Shown here: in pieces, positions 23,210 to 34,849 of the stretch | How the letters are laid out: every line of letters begins with the position of its first letter | Numbering within the stretch: the stretch's first letter is position 1 | NCBI GenBank assembly: GCA_009667805.1 | Contig: CM019064.1 | Location: 268,317,662 to 268,381,661, forward strand | Length of the DNA stretch: 64,000 nucleotides | Direction of reading: 5' to 3' | Origin: Leptobrachium leishanense | Taxonomy: Eukaryota > Chordata > Amphibia > Anura > Megophryidae | The notes under the pieces: generated by a model | Told to the model about the DNA's origin: nothing | What the model saw: the letters and a program-made list of their open reading frames with translations, nothing else | Database searches by the model: none | Made by a program: the position numbers and the translations under genes

Positions 23210-23500
23210 TCAGTGTGTCTTCTCACTGGCAGTGACAGCTATTGGGGGGTCTCACTTGTTGCAGATATCTGGGAATTGATGGTGGAAAGTGTGTCTTCTC
23301 AGTCACTGACAGTCAGCTATCAGGGGGTGTCACATACTTCCATAAAATTTCTGGGAATTGTAATTTGTGTCTTGTCACTGCCACCCATCAGGGGGTCTCA
23401 CTGATTTATAGGAGGTTCCTGGGAATTTTAATCTGTGTCTGGTCACTGGCTGCCAGCTATCAGGGTGTCTCACTGAGTTATACCAGAGTTCTGGAAATCT
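23210..23500 (+). repeat. Degenerate tandem repeats in hAT leader
   Basis: Four diverged units of ~75-85 bp each have the order GTGTCTT-type, CACTG, AGCTATCAGGGGGT, TCTCACT, then TCTGGGAATT. Clear unit landmarks are GGGGGGTCTCAC (23244), AGGGGGTGTCAC (23321), AGGGGGTCTCAC (23391) and CAGGGTGTCTCAC (23461). They lie between the TATA box and the transposase ATG, so they would be in the untranslated leader. Confidence 0.75.
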
Positions 23501-23597
23501 TTAATCTTTACACCAGAGTTGAATCGGAGTTCTGCATATCTCCAATTTTTATAACAGAGATGAGTTCTGTATATCTTTAATCTATATATCACTCACC

Positions 23598-26500
23598 ATG
23601 TCAGAAAGACCAAAAAGGACAGGCAGACGCTCCCAGACACAGATAAGAGGGCAAGCAGCCTCTGTGTCGGGAGGCTGTGCCTCTGGTCGTCGTGGACGGG
23701 GTGCATCCTCTGCAGGGGCATGCTTGTCTTTTCTAACTGGTGCTGGCCGTCTTAAGCAGCAGCAACATACAGAGGATAGGCTTGTGCACCGATTTTTTTT
23801 TCGGTTCGATTCGGTTCGATTTGTTCGGATGTTTAAACTTTTCGATTCGGCTCGTTTCGACCGATTTCTGTTTCAATTCGGTTCGGTTCGGATCGTTTTT
23901 CGTGTACATGTTTTTTCGGAATATCGACCATTTTTCGTATTTTCGTGTCACTTTGCTCGTTTTTTATATTGACTTTTCGGAAATTTCGGAAATTTTCGTT
24001 TTTTCGGAACTTCTGTTCTCCTCGTTTCAAAGTGTCTACGATAATTCTGGCGATTCTATCGTGGTTTTTTTTATTAAATAAAGATCCTTTTTTTCTTATG
24101 AATAATTGAATATACATTTCACAACTTTATTTAATCATATTAAAATGGTATGAAAGCCAAGGAACAAAAAAAATGAACAAAATGATTTAAAAAACGCTAA
24201 ACTGACCCGAATGCCACAAGAAACAAGTGATACGCATTTACAAATACAAAATTTACAGAATCAGCGATATAACCGATAATAGTTAAATATACGATGTCCG
24301 GAATTACCGAAATGGAACCGAAATCACGAATGGAACCGAAATCATGAATAGAGCGAAAATAAATTTCGATTTGACACATTTCAAGTCCATTCGAAAATTA
24401 CGAAAATTTTCGTTTCGGCTCGGAAAACTTTTCGGATCTGCCATTTTCGGATCTAAAAATTTTCGGAAAATCGGCTGCATCCGAAAACATGAATCGGCAA
24501 ATTTCGTGAAAATTCCGAAATTCTGAAACCCGAAACGCACATCCCTAACAGAGGATTTGGTGGATTGGCTAACCAGGCCATCCTCATCCTCCGAGTCCTC
24601 TGCCAGTCAGGCTTGTAGTGCTTTACAGTCCACCTCAGCTGCCAAAGCATCTAATGCAGCCTCCATGTCCACAGCTACTTCTGCCGTAGCCTCACTATCA
24701 CACACGGAGGAGTCAGCTGAATTGTTTGACTACAATGACAGTGACATGCTGCTTGAGGATGCGCAGCAACTACAGTGCTCTGATTCAATCTCTGAGGATG
24801 AGGAAGGGAGTATAATCAACCTAGAGGAAGGGGGTGCTAGTGATGACACACAAATAACTGGCACTCATGTTGCCCCAGCAGCTGCAGCATGCTGCCAAAT
24901 TGGCTCCAGTGACGAGAAGATAGGGGGTGATAACAATGATGATGAGGTCACTGCCTGCACCTGGGTGCATGATCGAACAGTCAAGTGAGGAGGAGGCACA
25001 ACAAACACGAGGCACAACGTCCTCTATGACCAACCGTAGCCAGTCCAAGGCATCAGATGTCAGAGCTGCTCAGGTGCAGAGCGCTGTTGTCTCAAAGCAC
25101 ACATCCAGGAACTCTGCTGTCTGGGAGTTCTTTAAGAAATGTGCAGCAGACTGCCCCATTGCTATTTGTAATCTATGTCAGATGAGGATCAAGCGTGGGA
25201 AAGACACCGGACGCTTGGGTACCACGTGCTTGAGGCGACATATGACCACCTGCCACGCATCCCGTTGGTGCAACACTTTGCGTAGGTCCTCCTCACCTGT
25301 CTCTACCCCCACTATATGTCCTGCCATGTCATTGACTCCAACCTCCACTGACAGGGATGATGCTACAGTAATGGATGTACCAGGTCCTTCCTCACAATGT
25401 GACAACACCGGGCCAGAAATTCTGTCAGCTCTGCAGGGGTAGGTGCAGAGATGGTTAACACCATGCCAGCTTGAGCTGGGAATGGTCGTCTGTGATAATG
25501 GCAGCAACCTTCTCTCCGACCTACGCCAGGGTAAGTTGACGCATGTACCATGCCTAGCACACGTCCTAAATCTGGTGGTACAGCGTTTTTCTTAACCAGG
25601 TACCCAGGGCTGGCACAGCTTCTCAGCCAGGCCAGAAAAGTCTGCAGACACTTCAGACGGTCATTCCCAGCAAGTGTTCGCCTGGCAGAAATTCAAAGAG
25701 AATTCCACATTCCCACAAACCGTCTGATCTGTGACATGCCCACCAAGTGGAACTCGACATTAGCAATGCTGCAGCGTCTGCACAAGCAGCAGAGGGCCAT
25801 CAACGAGTACCTGTGTGAGTATGGCACAAGGACAGGTTCAGGTCAACTTGTTCCCCCCCCGCAGTGGCTGATGATCAAGGATGCATGCACTGTACGGTCA
25901 CCATTTGAGGAGGCAACGAGGATGGTGAGCAGGGACAGTGCATGCATCAGTGACACAATTCCTTTAGTGTTCCTGCTGGAGCGCACTCTGCGGGGAATTA
26001 TAGATGTGGCACTAGAGGCAGAGCAGCAGGAGGAAGAGGAGGCCTTCCCTAGCTCTCAAGGCCCCAGTCTTTCCGCAGACAGCATTCATACGTGTCCTCA
26101 GATCAGACAGGAGGAGGATGAGGAGGAATATTTAAGTAGTGGGAGCATTGAAGGTGGGAATTCCTCAAGGGAGGGTTTTGTGTGCCCAGAACCCAAGGAC
26201 TAGTACGTGGCTGGGAGGAGGAAGTGCACGATGGGGTCATCCTCATTGACCAGGAAGACTCGGAAGCTAATGCCACCTCCAACCTACGCTGCATGTGCTC
26301 CCTTATCCTGCAAAGCCTGGTAAAGGACCCCAGGATTCGTGCTATCAAGGAGAGAGATCATTACTGGTTGGCAAGCCTTCTTGATCCACGATACAAGGGT
26401 AAAGTTTCAGAGCTCATCCTGCCCTCACAGAGGGAGGACAGGATGAAAAAACTTGGACGCTCTAAAGCGACACTTGTGTAACACCTTTCCAGGCACTGTG

Positions 26501-26943
26501 ATGACACAGGTGCTTCTGAGGCTGCGGTTGATCAGAGGAAGAGCGGTGAAGGGGGCCGCTTGATTGATGCTTTTTCCAATTTTTTTAGTCCACGACGCCC
26601 AGGGACGACAAATGTAGGCACCCATTGCCAGCGTCTTCACCATATGGGGCAGGACTACCTAGGGGCAAGGGCATACCTGGCTACCTTTCCAGCAGATGAT
26701 CCACTGGCTTACTGGGTGTTGAGATTGGATCACTGGCCAGAACTTAGCCAATATGCCATGCAGATACTAGGTTGCCCTTCATCCAGCGTGCTATCTGAAA
26801 GGACGTTCAGTGCCGCTGGAGGTTTTGTCACAGACAAAAGAGAGCGTCTGTCCATCGACTCTGTAGACCAGCTGACATTTATAAAAATGAATCAGTCCTG
26901 GATCAGCAGCTATCAATCCCCTGATGCTGATGTAATGGAATAG
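23598..26943 (+). pseudogene. hAT transposase with BED zinc finger, broken
   Basis: The enzyme would cut and reinsert the element. The ATG at 23598 opens a basic N-terminus (MSERPKRTGRRSQ), interrupted by the insertion at 23777 and resumed at 24556 with a serine- and acid-rich segment. A BED finger follows at about 25110-25260 (WEFFKKC, CNLCQM, LRRHMTTCH). Core motifs are VCDNGSNLL and CLAHVLNL (25480-25590), DMPTKWNSTLAMLQRL (25735-25785), ASLLDPRYKG (26370-26400), and the C-terminal dimerisation segment SSVLSERTFSAAGGFVTDKR (26785-26845), ending at a TAG-flanked GME stop at 26943. Lesions: frameshifts near 24970, 25590 and 26190, a TAG at 25440-25442, a TAA at 26479-26481, and a gap between the BED finger and VCDNG that is too short for the family, so an internal deletion probably removed the first catalytic region. 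It is not functional. Confidence 0.92.
23777..24547. mobile_element. Non-autonomous hAT-like element nested in transposase
   Basis: It is flanked by the exact eight-base duplication ACAGAGGA (23769-23776 and 24548-24555). Ends are TAGGCTTGTGCA on the left and TGCGTTTCGGG..CATCCCTA-type on the right, imperfectly complementary and related to the host's TAGGGATG end. The interior is a long imperfect hairpin dominated by TTCGGTTCG/CGAAATT words with no protein. Open frames in it (for example 23740-24081) are low-complexity artefacts. Removing it together with one duplication restores the host reading frame across the junction. Confidence 0.9.
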
Positions 26944-27748
26944 ATCGGGGATCTCTTCTGCATTCACAAAACCTCCACCACTGCACAATACCACAAAGGG
27001 GTTACGGTGTGAAGGCACTTGCTGCCACCAAAGGCACAATATTTGGGTGCACTGCCACTGACGCCTATATTACCAGATTCATATCATTTTAATATTGGAC
27101 CACAGGGTCCAACCCTGCACTCTTCCACAATACCACAGAGTGGTTACGGTGTGACGACACTGTTGCCGACACTAAAGGCCCAATTTTAAAGCACCTATTG
27201 TTACTTTCATACAAAGTCTGCATAAGTTTCACCATAATTTAGCCAAAAAATCACTAAACTTGTCCTGCGTGTCCTAAAATGTCTCCTCTTTTCATACAGA
27301 CTGCCGCCCCAAGCAGTTGTTTATGAATAGATTAAAGGAAAACCCTTTACGTCATTTGAAATGTCATTGTTTTTTGTTTTAAAATGTTTCTATACACCCC
27401 ACAAATCCGCCACTTCACGGGCAGGTCATGGGGACCTCCTAGGCACGATATTTGAAGGAATTTTTCATTTTTATTTTTAACCCTTATTTCATGGAAAACT
27501 CACTGTTCCTTTAAAAACTTTTTTTTTACTTTTTGCCCTTGTTTCCTGTCCCCCAGGGCACTACCCGGACTCCCATACACCTTTTATGGCAAATATCTTG
27601 CATATATGCCCTCTTGGAGGGCACTCTAAAATTCAAACTTTCGAGTCCCATTGACTTGCATTGAGTTCGGTTCGTGTTCGAACTTGAACTTTTGAAATTG
27701 TTCGAGTTCGACTGCGAACCGAACACGGGGGTGTTCGGCTCATCCCTA

Positions 27749-27756
27749 TTAGTGAG
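27749..27756. repeat. hAT target-site duplication, right
   Basis: Exact repeat of 22841-22848 (TTAGTGAG). Confidence 0.95.
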
Positions 27757-28127
27757 TATGGCTTTGCTTTAAGGTCATATTTAATTAAGGAATCATAAAA
27801 GTAACAATGTTATAAATGCATCTTACTTCTTTTCATGCTTTAAAGTAAAAGTGATAAAATAGAAAAACAGTATCTTTTGGTGACTTGCAAAAGTAGAGCA
27901 ATGGGTCCTCTATATACAGTATGTTCTCTTACCGATATAATTTATCAGTCCTTTAGCTGTTTTCATGTTAAAACAAACCAATCACAGATCCCTGTTCTGC
28001 ACAGCCAAACCAATCAAGCAAACAGAGGGCTCTATCTAGGTGCGAAGGCATTATTAAATGCTCCCCTAACCTGAAGAGCCCGGGGGGGGGGGGCTGTGTA
28101 GAGCCTTCTACAGACGAACGGGGATTT
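27757..28127. other. Unassigned non-coding DNA
   Basis: A run of twelve G residues at 28082-28093 precedes the next element. Nothing else was recognised. Confidence 0.4.
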
Positions 28128-28257
28128 GGCCCTATTCAAGGGCTGGTGTAAATGTAACTTGAAATTGTTGTAAATTTAACAACCCCACAGACTATTATGA
28201 CTGTGGCAAGTTTACAACAGCTCTGGTTAAGTTAACACAAACCTTGGAATAGGACCC
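28128..28257. mobile_element. Small MITE, CCTATTCAAGG ends
   Basis: GGCCCTATTCAAGG at the left faces CCTTGGAATAGGACC at the right, and the next bases (GTGTAAATGTAACTT against GGTTAAGTTAACAC) extend the inverted pairing. The total is ~130 bp with no coding sequence. Superfamily not determined. Confidence 0.6.
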
Positions 28258-29935
28258 ATTGTTTTTTAGTATGTATATATTTTTTCCCCTCATTCTGTGT
28301 TTCTTTTATGCTCTGTTCATTTATTCATTTATTCAAAAGTTGCATAAAATGTTTTGATTTATTACACATCTTGTTTTGGGGTTCCGAAAAATTGAAGACA
28401 AGAAAAATAGATTTTGGATACTAAGTACAATTTTTTTCAGGCATTACATTAATTAAGGGGTTAAGCCTTGGCGTTTGGGGATGCCTAGCCAAGGGTTCTC
28501 CACATTTAGGTTTGGACATTGGCTAGAGGTCACTCTCCAGGATATCAGTAGCTCCCCTACCACATGCTCACGGGTGAGAGGTTTGTGGAGGACAAGGGCA
28601 TAGAAGGGTCCTTCTATTAATAGTACTCACCTGACAATCATGGATGAGAACTGGGGAGTGGACAATAGCATGTCCATTTCACATGTCTATCATTACTCTA
28701 CCAACTCCCATAGTTGGGGTCACAGATGGGCTGAACTTGCCATAGGTCTTTATGTTTGCGTCTTCATACCGGTGGCCTCAGATGTTAGCGACTGAGAAGC
28801 AATAGCTGCTCAGCCACTAATATTTTGAGGCCAGTAGTTCTGGGATGATAGTGGCGAGCAACCAATGGCAGATAATCGTTTAGGTGAAACTCCCTCACCC
28901 ATGCCAGGTTAGGCAGGGTCATGGTGTGCTATGGGGGTCACATGTTATTTTCCATTTATTTTTAGCAATGAAGTCAACATGAATGAATGATCTAATAAGA
29001 AATCTGCAGCTGTGGTTCATTATTACTTGATTTCATTTCTTTGGTTATTTGGAACAATCGAAGAATCAATATAATTTTGACAACTGATGCACAAGTCTAT
29101 TAGGAAGTTCTGCAAAATATAATGAATTTGCTGAATAAATTCCAATAGTAGTAATAACAGCATGCTAAAGCTGAAATCTTATTGAAGCCAATGTTTCAAA
29201 ACACAATTATCTATTGTATTCACTTGTAATGAGGGCATGTTATTTTATGAGTATAAACTGCTGTCTTACAACCGGAGGATGACCAATTACTGCTGTGTAT
29301 AGATGACATTTCTGACAGTCAAATCTCACTATCCAGAAGCATAAGACATTTTTAAAATGACTCTATTTTTTTTTTTTACCAGAGACTATAATTTTCAAAA
29401 TCAACTCCATCCTTGTACCATATCAGTTAGATAAAATCAAGCTCACACCTCGCTATCTCCTCTGAGGATTTAAATATATTCATTCTTGACCCAATGTATT
29501 TTTTTCTTTCAAGCTACAACAGGATTTTTTTAATACAAATCAACACTGGGACAGATTTCAATTTCTAAAATAAAGCTTCTTCTTTATCAGCATTAAAAAG
29601 CATTCTGACAATCTGTGTTTTCCCTTAGTTATTGTACTCGGCAAAGAAACAACAGATGTTTGCAATCAATGAAGCTGTCAATGTCTAAAAATAGTACTGC
29701 TGGGGTAACTGTTGTCTTATTATATTTTTATTTCTAAAATATTTTAGTATATTATCTTTAGTGTTTGTGCAATAATGTTTCATCATCCCTTTACATTGCT
29801 GCAATACACCAATTGGTCGCTCTATCTGTGCATGTGATACAGTACAGAATATGAAAAGAATATCAACCAGAATATGTATATGATTTGTAAATAAAGTTTT
29901 TGTGTGATGTCATGGGATGTCATGTTAAAATGCTT
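28258..29935. other. Unassigned AT-rich DNA
   Basis: No gene or repeat boundary recognised. The more GC-balanced stretch 28440-28950 has no open frame or splice-bounded exon that I could support. Confidence 0.35.
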
Positions 29936-29936
29936 A

Positions 29937-31907
29937 AGGGGTTACTCAAAGAGCCGATCTGGCCCCGAAATTGCACCAAACAGGGAATTTCCCCATACGG
30001 TGCATTTTTGTGGCCATTTGGCTATTCAGAAAGCAGGTAGTTCGTCAAATTTTGGTGAACTGCCAGCAAAATACGCTGCCTGTTCGACGGCAGTGAACTC
30101 CCCATAGAGAAGCAATGATTAATCTATTCAGAGAATACCAAATACCAGCCTAACACCGAATACCAGTTAATATGGAATGAACATATAACATCCTATAAAT
30201 GATAATAAAAAGGTCTGTTACAGAAAACAAACAAACAAACAGCTATTTAAAAAAAATAAGATTTTTTTTGCCGACAATATCCTGAAAAATGCCTAAAAGA
30301 TCCTAAAAAATTTAAATAAACTAAAGATATGTTTTAATGCAGATTAAAAGAATAAATGGTTTATTAGATATTGCATAAAAATAGGAATAATTTTAACATT
30401 GAAGCCTATGGGATTCGCCTGAATAAACCTGCCGAAAGAAAGCACCGAACATCAGGGCAGTACGACAATTTATCACTGCAGTTTGGTGTTCTGTGAATAG
30501 ATTAACCACTTCGCTGCTAAGGGCACGCTCAGCGCGTCCAACCGCAGGTAGCGTTCCATGTGGTGGACGCGTTGAGCGCGTACTCTCTTTGGGGCCAGTG
30601 TTCGGCCGGGTTCCGGCCGATCGCTGGCCCCCCCGGTCCGGGCTGACATCCTCGATGTCAGCCCAGCACCCGGAACCGCCGCCGGAGTAATTAGGTGTCA
30701 TCGCTGGGGCGCGATGACACCTAATTCAGGCCCCCCCGCATGTGCGGAGGAGGCGCCTGAAAGGGAGGGGGGCGAGGTCCTTCGGACCTCTCTCCCTCCT
30801 GATCGGCGGTGTGCAGGGGGTTAATCCAGGCACCGTTTTGAAGGGCACAGCCTGCCCTTCCAAATGGTACCTGGCATTAACCCCATGGGGGCCGGATCAC
30901 GAATCGGCGCCGAAAAGTGCCGATTCGTGATCCTTTCCCGGAGCTGGCCGACATCTTGGATGTCAGCCAAGCTTCCGGGAATGCCCCCTGAGGACTGGCG
31001 TCATCGTGCATAGCACGATGACGCCAGTCCTGGAGTTAACCCCTAACTGCCACCAATGGTGGAGATAGGGGGTTCCAATGAACCCCCTATCTCCCGATCC
31101 GTGGCAGTTAGGGGTTAATGTTTGGTATTGTTGGATCGGCCAGAGCATGGCCGTTCCAACAATACCAAACATGAGTATAAAAAAAGTTCTACAAAAAAAA
31201 AAAAAAAAATGTAAAAATTATAAAAAAAAAATAAACACGTTTTTTTTTCTTTTTTTTGGTTTGTTAATGCAGCAATATTGTTCCCATTTCAATTATAATG
31301 TGAACAATGATGCAGCACTAACGATTTTTGTATGCGGTGCGTTGTTAAAAATCGCGTAATTTTCCACAAAAAAAATGTAATGAGACCCCATCTCTAATTT
31401 TTTTAACAAGCGCACCCCATACAAAATATAACCGCAATTGCTCGCATCTTAAAATGTGAAAAAAAAACACTTTACACGTTGTAAATTATTGAAAATTCAT
31501 ATTTTATTGCATTTTTTGTTATAATAAACAGACAGGTCATGACGTATACATATAATAATGACATATTATGAATCTGCCGAGTTTGACGGAAAGAACGATA
31601 TATAATATGTCTGGGTCATATACTAAAATAAGCCTTCAAAACACGTTTAAACATGATGAGCAAAACCGGTAAAAATGAGCTCAGCACAGAGGCGGGAAAA
31701 GCCTCAGCAGTGAAAGGGTTAAACATTGCTTCTCTATGGGAAATTTCACTGTCGTTGAACAGGCGCCGCACTTGCTGGCAATTAGCCAAAATTCGGCAAA
31801 CTGCCTGCCCTGTGAATAGCCAAATGGCCACAAAATGGCACCGTATGGGGGAAATTCTCTGTTCGGTGCCATCTCGGGGCCAGATCGGCTCTTTATGAAT
31901 AACCCTG
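29937..31907. mobile_element. CAGGGTTATTC-type MITE split by a piggyBac-like element
   Basis: The left part (29937-30505) begins GGGGTTACTCAAAGAGCCGA. The right part (31719-31907) ends GATCGGCTCTTTATGAATAA followed by CCCTG. The arms pair through GATCTGGCCCCGA and CGGGGCCAGATC. The intervening 30506-31718 is a separate TTAA-flanked insertion, so the original element was about 760 bp. Confidence 0.75.
30506..31718. mobile_element. piggyBac-like non-autonomous element with TTAA duplication
   Basis: TTAA at 30502-30505 and 31719-31722 flanks ends CCACTTCGCTGCT and AGCAGTGAAAGGG, which are near-perfect inverted repeats. TTAA duplication with CCY-type ends is characteristic of piggyBac. The interior has GC-rich paired blocks (for example TTAACCCCTAACTGCC against GGCAGTTAGGGGTTAA, and TTTGGTATTGTTGGA against CCAACAATACCAAA) and an AT-rich second half. 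No transposase is present. A related, truncated copy is 59538-61160. Confidence 0.85.
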
Positions 31908-32117
31908 TATGCGTTTTAATGCTTAAAATATAGTATGACAACCTTACAATGTGAATTAATTAATTATGTGTAATTAAAATACAGATTGCTAATGAAATCA
32001 ATTAGTAACTCAAACCCTTTTGTATGAGTGTTTTCTTTTTTTTATCAAATATTGGAGTATATACAGTAGATTTGATTATGTAAGTTTTCAGTGGCTGGTT
32101 ATTGTAGAAACAACTAG

Positions 32118-32294
32118 CAGGGTTATTCAGAGAGAGATGAAAACCAGGAGAATCACTGGAGAAGTGAAAATTCTAGATCAAAATAGCCAGTTTGGAAAGT
32201 GAGAAAAATGGGAGACTTTTTCTGGTTATTTTGACCTAGAATTTTCACTTCTCCAGTCATTCTCCTGGTTTTCATCTCTCTGTGAATAACCCTG
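32118..32294. mobile_element. Palindromic CAGGGTTATTCA MITE (177 bp)
   Basis: Almost the entire length is one hairpin: CAGGGTTATTCAGAGAGAGA at the left and CATCTCTCTGTGAATAACCC at the right, with AGGAGAATCACTGGAGAAGT facing ACTTCTCCAGTCATTCTCCT. The loop is at about 32195-32220. It is very similar to 41695-41885. Confidence 0.9.
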
Positions 32295-32479
32295 TATATA
32301 ATAATAGAAAATGGTTTAGTATCTTTTTGGATTCCAGTCCAGATCATGTTAAGAGTTGCATAAAACCTGCAAACATGACTGATTCCAGATTTATCTCCCT
32401 TAACCCCTTCACTACCAAGTCAATTTTACATAAAACCTCTGTTTTCGTAAAACCGCTGTTAGGACTCGATAGAAACAAA

Positions 32480-32710
32480 AGCAACTGATTGAGCTCTGTG
32501 TCGGCCATGGTTTCTAGTGACCCCTTAGAGTGTTCCTGATTATCAGTGTTCTTGACCCCCTGGTTTGACTTCTGGCTAAGTATTCTCAGTTCTGATTTCT
32601 GCTCTTGTCTCTGGTTGATTTTTATTGATTCTTTGTATTGACCCTATGGTATCTGGACATTGGTTTTGCTCTACATTATATATATATATTCTGCTTACAT
32701 CCTTCAGAGA
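32480..32710. repeat. Diverged dispersed repeat, possibly LTR fragment
   Basis: It shares GCAACTGA(T/C)TGAGCTCTGTGT, GTTTCTAGTGACCCCT, TTCCTGATTAT and CTAAGTATTCTCA(G/T)TTCTGA with 36440-36660. The pyrimidine-rich texture resembles the LTRs of Ty3-type elements, but no coding region or paired LTR is present. Confidence 0.5.
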
Positions 32711-32940
32711 ATATTTCATCTAAGGATCTGCACCTCAAAAAATGCATGTTTGAGTCCAAACAGTGCAGAAGTGAAAGAAGAGTTAAAATTGATGTACATT
32801 ATCTCCTATGATCAGACTGCCAAGTGTACTGTAGCTTTGCTTTTGTGTTGTACTATGTGACGTAAGTCATTTTGGACTTGGGGTACATGGCCATGGAGGC
32901 ATATTTGTAGGGTGCAGGACTCATAATCAATATTATGAGT

Positions 32941-33227
32941 AATGCACTTCTTCAGGGATCAATACATTAAAAATACACAGTATGCATTCAAAATTGAAGT
33001 CTATCCTATTGGATACTGCTTGCCTTCTTTATAGTCCTCTTCAAATGCTGCCAGATCGACCACTTCCGCTATCATTCGACGACGTGCGCTACACCTTGGC
33101 CGATCTGGCGGCATTTGAAGAGGACTATAAAGAAGGCAAGCAGTATCCAAGAGGACAGACTTCAATTTTGAATGCATACTGTGTGTTTTTTAATGTAATG
33201 ATCCCTGAATAAGTGCATTATATGCAC
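32941..33227. repeat. Foldback repeat ending in hammerhead-like sequence
   Basis: The left arm (32941-33050) and right arm (33100-33227) are reverse complements; shared words include AGTATGCATTCAAAATTGAA, CTTGCCTTCTTTATAGTCCT and CTTCAAATGCTGCCAGATCG. The left arm ends inside the hammerhead, keeping only CTGAAGA and one strand of stem II on the minus strand (32941-32960). The right arm runs into a fuller hammerhead at 33205. Confidence 0.85.
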
Positions 33228-33245
33228 GAAACACGTTAGATTACC
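33200..33245 (+). ncRNA. Decayed hammerhead ribozyme
   Basis: CTGAATA (33205-33211) is followed by a perfect stem II (GTGCATTATATGCAC, 33213-33227), GAAA (33228-33231) and a short ACACGTT stem III with cleavage-site T. The eighth core base is T instead of G, and stem I pairs poorly, so it is probably inactive. Confidence 0.6.
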
Positions 33246-34849
33246 TGATTGTACCCTGTATTCACTACATTTTCTACAATCCACAGAAAGGCCTCGCTTG
33301 TGTTCCTGTGGCGGTGGGAGATATCGAGCTGAGTATCTAGCACTTCCAGTGGATGTAGCAGTGGGGTAACAACTATAGAATCTTTCTATATATATGCTGA
33401 AAGGTTTATGCATCTCGTGAGTGCGATCTAAAGGGGGCATTTCATACTTTAATTGTTGATATAATGCACGATGAATGTTTTTTTGTGTCATTATTCTTTA
33501 GAATTCCCATTTACATTTTATTGATTGCTGTATTTGGACGTTTGGGGAGAACGACCCGAGAAAACTAAGGTCAACTTTTGTATACCTGGAGTGTCACATC
33601 ACAACTGTTTTGTTTATAGCTGTGCAGAGACCATATTATGAGGAGTGCACACATATTACATTTATTCCTTAAAATAAAACAATCCGACAGATAATTTTCA
33701 TATCCGTTATCTTGAACCAAATATGCAAACCCAAAAAGTGTAGATGGGAACTTAATATGTCAAAAACTGAAACAATTAATCGAGCAGGTAACCTACTATG
33801 CTGCCTCCCTTCCAAAGCTGTAAGATGAGGTACGTGGGACTATCTGATAAGTCTGAATGGACCTTTTCTCACACAATGAAGTTTACAGACAGTGCCAACT
33901 CAGAAAAACAGAGAGAAGGTGTACTTCAGTAGAGGTTTAATCTTCAGGCTGACAATCCTTGATGTGTACAGAGATGCAGGTGAAAAGACAGTAGTTTTGC
34001 TAGCGAGAAGATGGCTGCTACAAACCTGATGACCAGCATAGGAAATGAGCCAAAAAGGGAGGAGCTGACTGACTACAGTCAAACTAAGGAAGCCCAGCAG
34101 GGACAAAAATAACATAAAAAAATAGGTGCCAGCAGCAAACGGCAGATTCGACACACAACACAAAATAATAATAAAAAAATAAAGAGTCGTGGGACATGAC
34201 AACAACACACTGCACATGCCTATGTGGATAAGGCTTCAATTTTCTGTCCATTTCAATTTGTCCAGATGGAATGAGATTGGTTTATATATTTCTAAAATAA
34301 GGTCAGCAACATCTGGTTTTAAAAGATGGGCTTTTGCCTTTGAGTCAGCATTTTGTTTAAAAAATATAAACCGCTAAAATAATTATTTTGGTAAAATATA
34401 GAAAACCTAAATTCTGAGATGCAAAGGATACAGGCATCATGCAGTCCCATAGCATTTTCAAGACCTGCTTATAAATAGTTGATATTTTCTTAGCTCCTTA
34501 GTGGAATTTGCACATTACATTGAACTTTTCATGGATCTTTGTGACATCAGATATAGGTCGAAATTCTTGAAGGTGAAAAACCCCGTTTGAAGCGATTTTC
34601 ATTTGTGCTGCAAAAATTCCCTCTTGACTTCAAAATCAGATTTCTCCTTTGATGACAAGGTGTAACTGCACATATTAACTGTTAAATAGCTGTCTATCTT
34701 GTTTCTTTTTTTCTTTTTCAAATGCGCATCCAGCCATTTCAGAATGCAATAGAACAATCTCTCTTTACTTGAAATCTAGATTTATATTGTCCTATCTTAA
34801 AAAAAGTCTCGTACTGCAAATATAAAGTGATGGCCAACTAACACAGGGT
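33246..34849. other. Unassigned non-coding DNA
   Basis: The stretch 33246-33600 may belong to the same element as the foldback to its left, since it continues without a boundary. The remainder shows no supported feature. Confidence 0.35.

Larger units (their letters stand above)
22849..27748 (+). mobile_element. hAT DNA transposon, complete ends, 4.9 kb
   Basis: The terminal inverted repeat starts TAGGGATGAGC at 22849 and ends GCTCATCCCTA at 27748. The exact eight-base duplication TTAGTGAG lies outside both ends. Subterminal regions are full of GTTCG/CGAAC words (22860-22925 and 27640-27735), probable transposase-binding repeats. Inside, in order: a promoter region (23087-23149), a leader with degenerate tandem repeats, a BED-finger transposase gene (23598-26943), and a 3' tail. 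A second hAT-like element (23777-24547) sits inside the coding region, so without it this copy would be about 4.1 kb. Confidence 0.95.

Noticed and set aside
23833..24540. Several frames rich in F, R, N and S on both strands.
   Set aside because: They are translations of TTCGG/CGAAA repeats in the nested non-autonomous hAT element.
25178..25507. Antisense open frame within the hAT transposase.
   Set aside because: It overlaps the BED finger and core motifs of the plus strand; it is a shadow frame.
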